The notes under the pieces: generated by a model
The model's database searches: none
What the model saw: the letters and a program-made list of their open reading frames with translations, nothing else
Told to the model about the DNA's origin: nothing
Translations under genes and position numbers: made by a program
NCBI RefSeq assembly: GCF_900113375.1
Contig: NZ_FOPC01000020.1
Span: 1 to 39,611, forward strand
Direction: 5' to 3'
Length of the DNA stretch: 39,611 nt
DNA from: Algoriphagus hitonicola
GTDB taxonomy: Bacteria; Bacteroidota; Bacteroidia; Cytophagales; Cyclobacteriaceae
Shown: positions 1 to 7,700 of the stretch, piece by piece
Position numbering within the stretch: the stretch's first letter is position 1
Layout: each line of letters starts with the position of its first letter

Positions 1-188
1 CAGAAAACTTCTTTAAAATCATCAAATCTGAGCTGATCTACCAGCTTCCGGTATTGAACGTTAGACAGATACAGGTTGAACTCTTTGAGTTCATCGAAAT
101 CTGGTACAACAAAGAAAGAAAACATTCCTACCTGAATTACCTCACTCCTGAGCAGTTCGGAGAAACAACAAAAACAAAGGCCGCATGA
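1..188 (+). pseudogene. IS3-family transposase (OrfB), 3' end only
   Basis: The open frame from base 3 to a TGA at 186-188 encodes 61 residues beginning ENFFKIIKSEL and containing WYNKERKHSYLNYLTPEQF. This is the typical C-terminus of IS3-family OrfB transposases (rve integrase fold). The first Glu sits where the last residue of the DDE catalytic triad is found. The 5' part lies outside the window, so I cannot tell whether the element is complete. It ends next to a tRNA cluster, a common insertion neighbourhood. Family assignment is confident; intactness is unknown. Confidence 0.85.
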
Positions 189-204
189 AGAAAACTGAAC
201 TCGA

Positions 205-245
205 ACTAATCAGGGGGATTTTTTTTCTAAATCCCACTGATTAGT
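205..245 (+). terminator. Hairpin after the IS3 transposase
   Basis: Arms 205-221 and 229-245 are 17 nt long with one mismatch, separated by a short T-rich loop. It lies 16 nt after the transposase stop. It may be a rho-independent terminator or part of the IS terminal inverted repeat. The left end of the element is not visible, so the two cannot be separated. Confidence 0.5.
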
Positions 246-354
246 TGAGTAGCCCCGCGGCAGGCGGCATTAAATCAATTCAAAAACAGGCTTAAAAATA
301 TTGTCCAGTTTTTTGTAGTAAATCCAAACTTCTCGCCCCAGAATGGTATTAAAG

Positions 355-381
355 CAAAAAAGCAGGCCAAAAGACCTGCTT
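355..381 (-). terminator. Terminator of the left tRNA-Lys
   Basis: AAGCAGG (360-366) pairs with CCTGCTT (375-381). Read on the minus strand, the stem is followed by a T run (plus-strand A run 355-360). It lies 8 nt beyond the 3' end of the tRNA-Lys. Confidence 0.7.
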
Positions 382-388
382 CTCATTG

Positions 389-461
389 TGATCCCGCTGG
401 GGCTCGAACCCAGGACCCTAACATTAAAAGTGTTATGCTCTACCAGCTGAGCTACGGAATC
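389..461 (-). tRNA. tRNA-Lys (anticodon TTT), copy 1
   Basis: The reverse complement folds as a complete cloverleaf. The acceptor stem is GATTCCG/CGGGATC, the anticodon stem TAACA/TGTTA encloses loop CTTTTAA (anticodon TTT), and the T-loop is TTCGAGC. The discriminator base is A and the CCA end is not encoded. The gene is identical in sequence to the copy at 900-972. Confidence 0.97.
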
Positions 462-490
462 AAAGAAAAAAGCGGAACTTAATTCCGCTT
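462..490 (-). terminator. Terminator of tRNA-Arg
   Basis: AAGCGGAA (470-477) pairs with TTCCGCTT (483-490), with a T run on the minus strand (plus A-rich 462-470). It separates the tRNA-Arg transcript from the left tRNA-Lys, so these neighbours are probably not one simple operon. Confidence 0.65.
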
Positions 491-505
491 GTGATGACAT
501 TAATG

Positions 506-579
506 TGATCCTGTCAGGACTCGAACCTGAAACCTACTGCTTAGAAGGCAGTTGCTCTATCCAGTTGAGCTACAGGACC
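506..579 (-). tRNA. tRNA-Arg (anticodon TCT)
   Basis: The reverse complement has acceptor stem GGTCCTG/CAGGATC, and anticodon stem ACTGC/GCAGT around loop CTTCTAA (anticodon TCT). It has a standard T-arm with TTCGAGT and discriminator A. CCA is not encoded. Confidence 0.97.
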
Positions 580-607
580 TGGATAACTACTGCTAGTTAT
601 GTTAAAG

Positions 608-681
608 TCGGGGTGGCAGGATTCGAACCTACGACCTCCACATCCCAAATGTGGCGCGATACCGGGCTACGCTACACCCCG
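608..681 (-). tRNA. tRNA-Pro (anticodon TGG)
   Basis: The reverse complement has acceptor stem CGGGGTG/CACCCCG, and anticodon stem CCACA/TGTGG around loop TTTGGGA (anticodon TGG). The T-loop is TTCGAAT and the discriminator is A. The first base is C, as is usual for bacterial tRNA-Pro. Confidence 0.97.
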
Positions 682-836
682 AAACTAAGATATATTAATG
701 TTTCAAACGGCCATTTGCCATTTGGTAAGTTTTGGCCTTAGAAAGGCTTCAATAAGATTTTAACTCCTTGCAAGTTAGGTTTTCTGATTCTGAGGAGACT
801 TTTCCCCAGTTTGTTCTAAGTGATCCGGCTGGGGTT

Positions 837-862
837 TCCCGATTTCGCTTTGCTTATCGGGA
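837..862. repeat. Dispersed palindrome, core TCCCGAT/ATCGGGA
   Basis: TCCCGAT at 837-843 and ATCGGGA at 856-862 form a stem with a 12-nt loop. The same core recurs at 20855-20871, and a longer version is at 20744-20781. It sits in the 218-nt gene-free gap between tRNA-Pro and the right tRNA-Lys, where I see no open frame. Confidence 0.55.
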
Positions 863-899
863 CAGGCTTCTCGCCTTAATACCCTACTTGGTCTCTTGG

Positions 900-972
900 T
901 GATCCCGCTGGGGCTCGAACCCAGGACCCTAACATTAAAAGTGTTATGCTCTACCAGCTGAGCTACGGAATC
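900..972 (-). tRNA. tRNA-Lys (anticodon TTT), copy 2
   Basis: This 73-nt gene is identical to the copy at 389-461: same acceptor stem, loop CTTTTAA and T-arm. The two copies are separated by tRNA-Arg and tRNA-Pro. The 128 nt between it and the next gene are AT-rich with no feature I recognise. Confidence 0.97.
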
Positions 973-1100
973 TTCAATTTGTATTGACTTTTTTTAACGT
1001 CAAATACCCTTGTTTTTTACATTCAAATCAGCTCCCTAACCTTGCTTTTTGTTAGATCATTGCCGTAATTGGACTGCAAATTTATGACTCTCATTTATAA

Positions 1101-1826
1101 ATGCCAAACCCGAATTCAATCTTTCTCGTAAAACTTTCAATATTTTTTATCCTCTTTGCGCAAAGCATTCATAGTCAAGGGGGTGTAAATGACGTAAACC
1201 GGGCGGACTCCCTGTTTGCGCAGCAAAACTACCAAGAGGCAATGAATCTATACGCCCAGAATTATGAATCTGGACTTTATTCCCCTGCTATGTTGCTCAA
1301 AATGGCTTTCATCGCCGAAGGAATGGGGGATAAAGAACAGGCAACTTTATATCTGAGCAAATATTATGACTTGGCGCCGACCAATCAGATTATCTCAAAA
1401 ATCAAAGACCTGACTGGGCAAAATACCCTCTATGGATTTGAGGTATCCGATTCGGGGCGGTTTTTACTATTTTTGGTGGATTATAAAGAATACATCGTAG
1501 GAGGCTTGGCCGTCTTGTTGATTTTATCGCTGCTCTCGATTTGGTGGATGGGAAGAAATCCCGAGGAAAAAATTTCCTATTGGCCTAGCCTAATTTTGTT
1601 GCTTTTGCTCTTTATCTCAAATAATTTCCTTAAAGGACCTAGGACAGGATTGATTACAAACAGCCCTACCTATATCGTTTCTAAACCGACTGCAGGTGGA
1701 TCTATCATTGATCGAATAGAACCTGGGCATCGAGTTAAAATTAAATCTTCCAAGGACATCTGGTATGAGGTAGAATGGAAAAATAGTGTGGCCTTTGTGA
1801 AAAAAGAACACATCACACGACTATAA
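1101..1826 (+). CDS. TPR and SH3-like domain membrane protein (BatE-like)
   Basis: A 241-residue protein with an N-terminal signal-like hydrophobic stretch (about 5-25) and a TPR-type helical region (about 30-95, with ADSLFAQQNYQEAMNLYAQN). Two hydrophobic segments follow (about 131-149 and 160-175). The C-terminal domain (about 187-241) resembles a bacterial SH3 domain, with a GHRVKI stretch and WYEVEW. This order matches BatE-like Bacteroidota proteins, which are usually encoded with BatA/BatD aerotolerance genes, but no such genes are nearby, so the name is only a resemblance. It was probably scored as a stand-alone gene for that reason. The topology suggests an inner-membrane anchor with periplasmic or cytoplasmic end domains. 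Its exact role is unknown. Confidence 0.8.
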   Translation: MPNPNSIFLVKLSIFFILFAQSIHSQGGVNDVNRADSLFAQQNYQEAMNLYAQNYESGLYSPAMLLKMAFIAEGMGDKEQATLYLSKYYDLAPTNQIISKIKDLTGQNTLYGFEVSDSGRFLLFLVDYKEYIVGGLAVLLILSLLSIWWMGRNPEEKISYWPSLILLLLLFISNNFLKGPRTGLITNSPTYIVSKPTAGGSIIDRIEPGHRVKIKSSKDIWYEVEWKNSVAFVKKEHITRL

Positions 1827-1866
1827 AAGAAAAAGTCTCCTTTTCGGGAGACTTTTTCTTTTTTGA
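1825..1866. terminator. Bidirectional terminator
   Basis: A 16-bp stem (1825-1840 with 1846-1861) has a TTTTC loop and A/T runs on both sides. It serves the TPR/SH3 gene on plus and the DUF1080 gene on minus, whose stop is at 1870. Confidence 0.85.
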
Positions 1867-1869
1867 AGG

Positions 1870-2628
1870 TTAAAGTTTTTTCAACTCGATATTCCGAAAG
1901 TGGACCAAATCTCCATGGTCCTGAAGGGCAATTTTCCCCTTTTTGTATTTCCCGAAGCCAGGCATATCTTTGAATTTGCTGTCTGCGATCAAAGCTTCCC
2001 ATTCAGGAGTCCAAAGTGTAGTTTCTACAGTGGTGACATCGTTTAATCTTAGGGTCAGTTGTGCATCATCCACGATGATTTCGGCCATATTCCATTCTCC
2101 AGCAGGCTTGACAGTCTCTTCACTGCTGACGATCAAGTCATACAAATCACCTGCTCTGTGGCTGATGATTTCTGCATCTGGGTGACCTTCATTATCTAGT
2201 ACTTGCATTTCTGGTCCGGTCAGCCAAGGATAATCGTATTCATCTGACTCGTGGACTAAAAAGATGACGCCACTGTTTCCGTTGGGAGCGATTTTCCATT
2301 CGTATTTCAAGTGGAAATTTTCGTATTCCTCATCGGTAATAATATCACCTCCATCGCCAGTTTGCCAGCCGTCTTTATTAGCTGCATCGAGGTAGATTTC
2401 GCCGTTTTCGATTTTCCATGCTTTTCCGACTTCACCTCCGCCGTACTTATGCCAGCCATCAAATGACTGTCCGTCAAATAGGGAGATCCATTCTGACTCT
2501 TGAGGCATGGACGCTTCAGTATTAGTTTCAGTAGTTTCTGCTGTATTTTCTACAGTTTTTTCTCCTGAGCAGCTGATAAGAAGTGATGCTGCCAAGGAAG
2601 AAACAATCCAATAATTTTTCTGCATCAT
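1870..2628 (-). CDS. DUF1080 lipoprotein (3-keto-disaccharide hydrolase family)
   Basis: A 252-residue lipoprotein. The signal peptide ends in lipobox LISC with Cys20, and a Ser/Thr/Glu-rich linker follows. The body has the DUF1080 (PF06439) concanavalin-like hallmarks: SLFDGQSFDGWH, the NGNSGVIFLVHE strand, GPEMQVLDNEGHPDA, and a closing ALQDHGDLVHFRNIEL. Some members of this family cleave 3-keto-glycosides (established for the family, not for this protein). It is last in a four-gene minus operon, 1 nt after the cytochrome c gene. The two start Met codons are adjacent and either could be used. The lipobox places it in the periplasm or outer membrane. I infer that it cleaves the product of the GMC dehydrogenase encoded on the plus arm. 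Confidence 0.9.
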   Translation of the reverse strand: MMQKNYWIVSSLAASLLISCSGEKTVENTAETTETNTEASMPQESEWISLFDGQSFDGWHKYGGGEVGKAWKIENGEIYLDAANKDGWQTGDGGDIITDEEYENFHLKYEWKIAPNGNSGVIFLVHESDEYDYPWLTGPEMQVLDNEGHPDAEIISHRAGDLYDLIVSSEETVKPAGEWNMAEIIVDDAQLTLRLNDVTTVETTLWTPEWEALIADSKFKDMPGFGKYKKGKIALQDHGDLVHFRNIELKKL

Positions 2629-2629
2629 C

Positions 2630-3055
2630 TTATTCTTTCAGCAATAGTACGTATCGAACCATGTCCTTAGCGTCTTCCTCGCTCAAGCCCGGATGAGCTG
2701 GCATGGGTACTTCTCCCCAATTGCCTACACCACCATTGATGACTTTTTGGGCAAGCATGTCTATGTTTTCTTCGGTGGTTTCGTACTTAGCTGCTACTTC
2801 AGCATAGGAAGGACCGACGATTTTCCGCTCTACCATGTGGCAAGACTGACAGTCAGAGGCCTTGATTTTTTCAAGTCCTTTGATGTAAATCGGATCATCT
2901 TGATACTTTTCTTCTAAGCTTATTTCTTGAGCTGGCTCAGGAGTGGTAGCTACTGTTTCGCTGGTTTCGGATGACTGTTCACTTCCGCCACCGCAAGCAA
3001 AAGCTATCCCAGCCAATGCTGCTAAACCCAGGTTTAAAGGTTTTGTAATTTTCAT
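2630..3055 (-). CDS. Lipoprotein c-type cytochrome
   Basis: A 141-residue protein with lipobox AFAC (Cys21), an acidic and Ser/Thr-rich linker, then a single class I cytochrome c domain. The heme site is C69-Q-S-C72-H73, and Met118 in the MPAHPG stretch is the likely distal ligand. It should be anchored to a membrane on the periplasmic side. It lies between a sugar isomerase and DUF1080, and opposite genes for a GMC oxidoreductase and subunit 3. It is therefore the likely electron acceptor of that dehydrogenase, as in three-component sugar dehydrogenases such as LacABC of Caulobacter. The domain call is firm; the partnership is inferred. Confidence 0.92.
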   Translation of the reverse strand: MKITKPLNLGLAALAGIAFACGGGSEQSSETSETVATTPEPAQEISLEEKYQDDPIYIKGLEKIKASDCQSCHMVERKIVGPSYAEVAAKYETTEENIDMLAQKVINGGVGNWGEVPMPAHPGLSEEDAKDMVRYVLLLKE

Positions 3056-3079
3056 TGTTTACGTATTTATTAAAGGTAT

Positions 3080-4132
3080 TTAGATTCCTAATATTTTCTT
3101 GTTGAATGCCTCATCAGCTCCGGTTCCTGCAAAGTCGTCAAAAGCTTTTTCGGTCACACGGATAATATGAGCATCGATAAATGGTGCGCCTTCTGCGGCA
3201 CCTTGCTCTGGATGCTTGATGGCACATTCCCACTCAAGGACAGCCCATCCATCAAAATTGTATTGCGAAAGTTTGCTAAAAATTCCGCCAAAATCAACTT
3301 GCCCGTCTCCCAATGATCTAAATCTTCCGGCACGCTCCACCCAGCCTTGGAACCCACCGTACACACCTTGCTTTCCGGTTGGGTTAAATTCGGCGTCTTT
3401 AACATGGAACATTTTGATGCGTTCGTTATAGAAATCAATGAATTGGAGGTAATCAAGGCACTGAAGCACAAAGTGGCTAGGATCATAGAGGATATTAGCC
3501 CGCTTGTGATGATTTACTTTATCTAGAAACATTTCAAATGTTATGCCGTCATGGAGATCTTCTCCCGGATGGAGCTCATAGCAGACATCAACTCCATATT
3601 TGTCAAACTCGTCTAGAATAGGGGTCCATCTTTTTGCCAATTCTCCAAATCCAGTATCGACGAGTCCCGCGGGGCGCTGAGGCCAAGGGTAAACTGTATG
3701 CCACATCAAGGCTCCAGAAAAGGTGGCATGTGCCGTCAGTCCTAGGTTGGCAGATGCTTTAGCCGCGTATTTTAACTGCTGGGTAGCCCATTCAGTTTTT
3801 CCTTTGAGATCTCCTTTGAGATTTGCGGGAGCAAAGCCATCGAAAAGCTCATTATATGCCGGATGCACAGCCACAAGCTGTCCTTGTAAATGAGTAGAAA
3901 GCTCAGTGATGACCATGCCGCTATCCTTTACGATACCTGCTACTTCATCTGCATAGGTTTTACTTTCGGCAGCTTTTTGCAAATCAATCATACGGCTGTC
4001 CCAGGATGGGATTTGCACCCCTTTGTAGCCTAGTTCGGCCATGTATTCACAGATGTTTTTCAGGTTATTAAACGGTGCTTTATCGTCAGCAAATTGGGCC
4101 AAAAATATGGCTGGTCCTTTGATAGATTTCAT
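3080..4132 (-). CDS. Sugar phosphate isomerase/epimerase family (xylose-isomerase-like TIM barrel)
   Basis: A 350-residue AP-endonuclease-2/xylose-isomerase-like TIM barrel with no signal peptide, so cytoplasmic. Typical elements are NICEYMAELGYKGVQIPSWD at the start, and likely metal ligands in CYELHPGED, LYDPSHF, MFHVKDAEF and AVLEWECA (Glu, Asp, His, Glu pattern). It is 24 nt upstream of the cytochrome c gene and 27 nt downstream of the Gfo/Idh gene, in one operon. Such proteins isomerise or epimerise keto sugars, and the specific substrate cannot be read from the sequence. A role in processing an imported 3-keto sugar is inferred from context. Confidence 0.88.
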   Translation of the reverse strand: MKSIKGPAIFLAQFADDKAPFNNLKNICEYMAELGYKGVQIPSWDSRMIDLQKAAESKTYADEVAGIVKDSGMVITELSTHLQGQLVAVHPAYNELFDGFAPANLKGDLKGKTEWATQQLKYAAKASANLGLTAHATFSGALMWHTVYPWPQRPAGLVDTGFGELAKRWTPILDEFDKYGVDVCYELHPGEDLHDGITFEMFLDKVNHHKRANILYDPSHFVLQCLDYLQFIDFYNERIKMFHVKDAEFNPTGKQGVYGGFQGWVERAGRFRSLGDGQVDFGGIFSKLSQYNFDGWAVLEWECAIKHPEQGAAEGAPFIDAHIIRVTEKAFDDFAGTGADEAFNKKILGI

Positions 4133-4159
4133 GTTGTTGATTTTAGGTTTAAGCGTTGA

Positions 4160-5329
4160 TTATTTTTCTACGATAAAAGGAGTCCATTTTTGGTCAGACT
4201 CGGTACTTTTTAAAACATGGTCGATGAAGGCCATTCCACGGATTCCGTCTTCGACACCAGGGAAATCTTCCCATTCCGGTTTTGGTTTCTCTCCGGCTCG
4301 TTGAGCATAAATGCAACGGGCGAAATTTCGGTATAAATTGGCAAAAGCCTCGATGTATCCCTCGGGATGACCTGCGGGAGTTCTCGTGTTTTCCTGAGCA
4401 AGAGAACCGAGGTATCCGGTTCCTGCTCTGAAAATTTGAGCCGGCTGGTTTGGAAACCGCACGGTCAGCGAATTATTATCTTCCTGCTCCCATTCAAGCC
4501 CACCTTTATCTCCATAAACCCGGATTTTAAGGTTGTTTTCGCAGCCCGTATCCGTTTGCGAGGCCATCAGTACGCCCGAGGCTCCATTTTCAAACCGGAG
4601 TAAAACTACTCCATCGTCATCGATGGGTCTTCCGTCTACTTTGATATACAAGTCCGCGCAGAGTTTCGCGACTTTTTCGCCCGAAACATACTCTGCCAGA
4701 TGAAAAGCGTGGGTTCCGATGTCTCCCATACAGCCGGCAAGGCCGTTTCTTTTTGGGTCTGTCCTCCATTCGGCTTGTTTGTTGTTTTCGGTTTCTAAAA
4801 GCTTGTAAAGCCAGCCCTGAGGATATTCGACATAGACTTTATGGATTTTCCCAAGTTTACCTTCCGCAATCATTTGCTTCGCTTGCTTGATCATCGGATA
4901 TCCCGAGTAGGTATGGGTGAGTAAAAAAAGTTTGTCTGAAGCATTGACCGCATGATAAAGCTGTTTTGCCTCCTCATAGTTGAGTGTGAGGGGCTTGTCT
5001 AAGGCGACGTGAAACCCTTTTTTCAGCGCCTTTATGGCAGGATCTAAATGGACATTGTTTGGAGTGACAATGACCACTACATCGATTCGCTCATAATCTG
5101 GCAGCTGAAGTTCTTTTTCAAACATTTCATCGTAGCTTCCATATACCCGGCTGCTATCCAGCATGAGTTCTTCACCTCGTTGTTTTGATTTTTGGGGATT
5201 GGAGGAAAAGGCTCCTGCGGCCAGCTCAAACATGCTGTCCATGAGTGCTCCATTGAGGTGAATGGCTCCGATAAAGGATCCAGGGCCTCCACCGACCAAT
5301 CCGATTTTTAGTTTTTGAGTTGTTGACAT
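4160..5329 (-). CDS. Gfo/Idh/MocA family oxidoreductase
   Basis: A 389-residue protein beginning with a Rossmann NAD(P)-binding stretch (KIGLVGGGPGSFIGAIHL). The VIVTPNNVHLDPAIKALKKG region and the DKPLTLNYEEA motif (the family EKP motif with Asp for Glu) mark the dinucleotide domain. A C-terminal alpha/beta domain follows, with DIGTHAFHLAEYVSG. There is no signal peptide, so it is cytoplasmic. It is first in the four-gene minus operon, divergent from the MFS transporter gene with 239 nt between them. Family members reduce or oxidise sugars and inositols. Here it may reduce or oxidise C3 of a 3-keto sugar, by inference only. Confidence 0.9.
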   Translation of the reverse strand: MSTTQKLKIGLVGGGPGSFIGAIHLNGALMDSMFELAAGAFSSNPQKSKQRGEELMLDSSRVYGSYDEMFEKELQLPDYERIDVVVIVTPNNVHLDPAIKALKKGFHVALDKPLTLNYEEAKQLYHAVNASDKLFLLTHTYSGYPMIKQAKQMIAEGKLGKIHKVYVEYPQGWLYKLLETENNKQAEWRTDPKRNGLAGCMGDIGTHAFHLAEYVSGEKVAKLCADLYIKVDGRPIDDDGVVLLRFENGASGVLMASQTDTGCENNLKIRVYGDKGGLEWEQEDNNSLTVRFPNQPAQIFRAGTGYLGSLAQENTRTPAGHPEGYIEAFANLYRNFARCIYAQRAGEKPKPEWEDFPGVEDGIRGMAFIDHVLKSTESDQKWTPFIVEK

Positions 5330-5456
5330 AGGTCCGTTACTAGGTTTTTCAGGTTTTTTTTATTGAAATAATTAATTCTGTCCCAGAAAATCTCCCTTTC
5401 TTCAATTGACATGTACGAATAATTGACCAATAGCCGCATCCCGTTATGAATGGCTT

Positions 5457-5473
5457 GGTCAAAACTTTTGATC
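5457..5473. promoter_or_regulatory. Palindrome in the divergent intergenic region (possible operator)
   Basis: TCAAAAcTTTTGA (5459-5471) is a perfect 13-nt palindrome around a central C, and the near-symmetry extends to 5457-5473. It lies in the 239-nt gap between the divergent Gfo/Idh and MFS genes. It is a candidate regulator site for both arms. No regulator gene is adjacent and I found no clear TAnnTTTG promoter here. Confidence 0.35.
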
Positions 5474-5568
5474 ACCTTATTTCATATTGTCAAAGGACTT
5501 GCTTAAAATACAGGAAAAAGACCAAATTCTAAACTTTCGATTTAAATTCATTTCTATCTAAATCCCCT

Positions 5569-6801
5569 ATGAAATCAATCCTCCGAGTTAGGCTGTCCTT
5601 TATGATGTTTTTGGAATTTTTCGTTTGGGGGTCTTGGTATGTGACGATGGGAACTTTTTTGGGAGCAAATCTCGGTGCAAAAGACCAAGATATTTCACTA
5701 GCGTTTTCGACACAGTCTTTTGGGGCGATCATCGCCCCGTTTATCGTTGGTCTCATAGCTGATAGCTATTTTCATGCGCAGCGTATTCTCGGGGTAATTC
5801 ATTTGCTTGGGGCGGGATTGATGTATTGGCTGTATCAAAGTGAGGACTTCAATTCCTTTTTTCCGATTCTATTGATTTACATGATTTTATTTATGCCTAC
5901 ACTGGCGCTGGTCAATTCGATTTCTTTCAATCAGATGAAGGATCCGGCTAAGGAGTTTTCCATCATTCGGGTTTGGGGTACGATTGGATGGATTGCCTCC
6001 GGAATATTGATCAGTTATTTGGCTTGGGATAGTCAAGCAGGCCTGGCAGATGGGCTTTTGAAATATACTTGGCTGATGGCTTCCATTGTTTCGGTGATTT
6101 TGGGTTTATTTAGCTTTACGCTCCCGCATACTCCACCTCGAGCCGATAGAAGTACTGAATTCAAACTTTCCGAGATTTTGGGATTGGACGCCTTGTCCCT
6201 GTTGAAACATAAAAATTTCTTCATCTTTTTTCTCTCCTCCATTTTGATATGCATTCCTTTGGCCTTTTATTATCAAAATGCCAGTCCTTTTTTGACTGAA
6301 ATAGGAGTGGAGAATTCGACGGGAAAAATGACTTTGGGTCAGGTGTCCGAAGTTTTGTTTATGTTGGCTTTGCCGCTTTTCTTTTCCAGGTTTGGAATTA
6401 AAAAGACTCTGATCGTAGCAATGATTGCCTGGGCAGCCCGTTATGTGTTTTTTGCCTTTGGTAATGCAGACGAACAAGTATGGATGCTGTTGGTCGGTAT
6501 CGCCTTACATGGGGTCTGTTATGACTTCTTTTTTGTAAGCGGACAGATCTATACTGATGCCCATGCAGGAGCCAAATTCAAATCTTCCGCACAGGGCTTG
6601 ATTACTTTGGCGACCTACGGAGTGGGGATGCTGATTGGCTTCTGGGCGGCGGGTCATATTTCGGATTACTTCTTAGTTGAAGAAGGAAATCACGATTGGG
6701 AATCGATTTGGTTAATTCCTGCTGGTATTTCCGTTTTGGTTTTGCTATTTTTCACTTTCCTTTTCAAATCAGAAACAATTAAACCTATAAATAATCGATA
6801 A
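5569..6801 (+). CDS. MFS transporter, nucleoside:H+ symporter (NupG)-like
   Basis: A 410-residue, very hydrophobic protein with about twelve membrane segments. The start (RVRLSFMMFLEFFVWGSWYV) and SISFNQMKDPAKEFSIIRVWGTIGWIASG are characteristic of the NupG/XapB nucleoside-symporter-like group (PF03825). Bacteroidota members are often encoded in sugar-catabolic clusters rather than nucleoside ones. It heads a plus operon: its stop overlaps the next start by 1 nt (TAATG). I infer that it imports the mono- or disaccharide, or keto sugar, produced in the periplasm by this locus. Confidence 0.88.
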   Translation: MKSILRVRLSFMMFLEFFVWGSWYVTMGTFLGANLGAKDQDISLAFSTQSFGAIIAPFIVGLIADSYFHAQRILGVIHLLGAGLMYWLYQSEDFNSFFPILLIYMILFMPTLALVNSISFNQMKDPAKEFSIIRVWGTIGWIASGILISYLAWDSQAGLADGLLKYTWLMASIVSVILGLFSFTLPHTPPRADRSTEFKLSEILGLDALSLLKHKNFFIFFLSSILICIPLAFYYQNASPFLTEIGVENSTGKMTLGQVSEVLFMLALPLFFSRFGIKKTLIVAMIAWAARYVFFAFGNADEQVWMLLVGIALHGVCYDFFFVSGQIYTDAHAGAKFKSSAQGLITLATYGVGMLIGFWAAGHISDYFLVEEGNHDWESIWLIPAGISVLVLLFFTFLFKSETIKPINNR

Positions 6802-7679
6802 TGACCAAACCTATTGATAGTGGTAGAAGAGAAAGCTTTAAGAAAGTTTTGTTTGGGGGTGCCGCATTAGGCAGTCTAAGTTCTTTTGATTGGAAATCCG
6901 ATCAGCCGCTAAAATTAAAAGGGAATATAAAACATGGCGTTTGTGCCTGGACCATGCCTGATTTAAGCTTGGATGAGCTTTGCATCGCCATCAAAAAAAT
7001 AGGTTTTAATGCCATCGACATCGTGGGGCCTGAAACTTGGGATACACTCAAAAAGCATGGGGTCGAATGCTCTATGTGCAATGGGGCAGAACTCGGGATT
7101 CCCCGAGGATGGAATGACCCACAATATCATGATCAACTGATCAAAAACTACTCAGAAATTATTCCTGTAGTGGCAAAATACGGTTTTAAGAATCTGATTT
7201 GTTTTTCGGGAAATCGAAACGGAATGGATGATGAGGTAGGAATGAAAAATTGTGCGGAGGGTTTGAAAAAGATCATGAGTTTAGCCGAAAAGCATGGAGT
7301 AGTCGTTCAGATGGAGCTTTTAAACAGCAAGGTAAACCATAAAGACTACATGTGTGACCTCTCTCCTTGGGGTGTGGAACTCTGTAAAATGATCGATAGT
7401 GAAAACTTTAAGCTGCTTTTTGATATTTATCATATGCAGATCGATGAAGGAGATATTATCCGCAGTATACAAACGCACCATCAATATTTTGGTCATTATC
7501 ATACGGCGGGCAATCCGGGTAGAAATGAGCTTGACGAAAATCAGGAAATCAATTATCCTGCAGTAATGCGAGCGATCGTTGAGACGGGGTATAAAGGGTA
7601 TGTTTCTCATGAATTCATCCCAAAATCAGAGGATAAAATCGCTGCACTTGCTCAGGCGGTGCAGGTATGTGATGTATAA
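6801..7679 (+). CDS. Tat-type hydroxypyruvate-isomerase-like TIM barrel protein
   Basis: A 292-residue protein. The N-terminus has GRRESFKKVLFGGAALG, a twin-arginine-type signal (Arg9-Arg10) before a short hydrophobic run. The body is an AP-endonuclease-2-like TIM barrel with the hydroxypyruvate isomerase (Hyi) pattern: VVQMELLNSK, LLFDIYHMQ, FGHYHTAGNPGRNE, SHEFIP, which supplies the Glu/Asp/His/Glu metal site. The 1-nt overlap with the MFS gene suggests translational coupling. If the Tat signal is functional, the enzyme works outside the cytoplasm, next to the GMC dehydrogenase. The substrate is unknown. Confidence 0.85.
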   Translation: MTKPIDSGRRESFKKVLFGGAALGSLSSFDWKSDQPLKLKGNIKHGVCAWTMPDLSLDELCIAIKKIGFNAIDIVGPETWDTLKKHGVECSMCNGAELGIPRGWNDPQYHDQLIKNYSEIIPVVAKYGFKNLICFSGNRNGMDDEVGMKNCAEGLKKIMSLAEKHGVVVQMELLNSKVNHKDYMCDLSPWGVELCKMIDSENFKLLFDIYHMQIDEGDIIRSIQTHHQYFGHYHTAGNPGRNELDENQEINYPAVMRAIVETGYKGYVSHEFIPKSEDKIAALAQAVQVCDV

Positions 7680-7700
7680 AATTCAATCAAATTAATATTT

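Noticed and set aside
270..500. 76-residue open frame on the minus strand over tRNA-Lys
   Set aside because: It translates the tRNA gene itself and the terminators on each side.
505..741. 78-residue open frame on the plus strand across tRNA-Arg and tRNA-Pro
   Set aside because: It runs antisense through two intact tRNA genes; the tRNA folds explain the sequence.
1..980. Prophage or integrative element at the tRNA cluster
   Set aside because: Only an IS3 fragment and a 15-nt tRNA-end remnant are present; no integrase or phage genes are visible.
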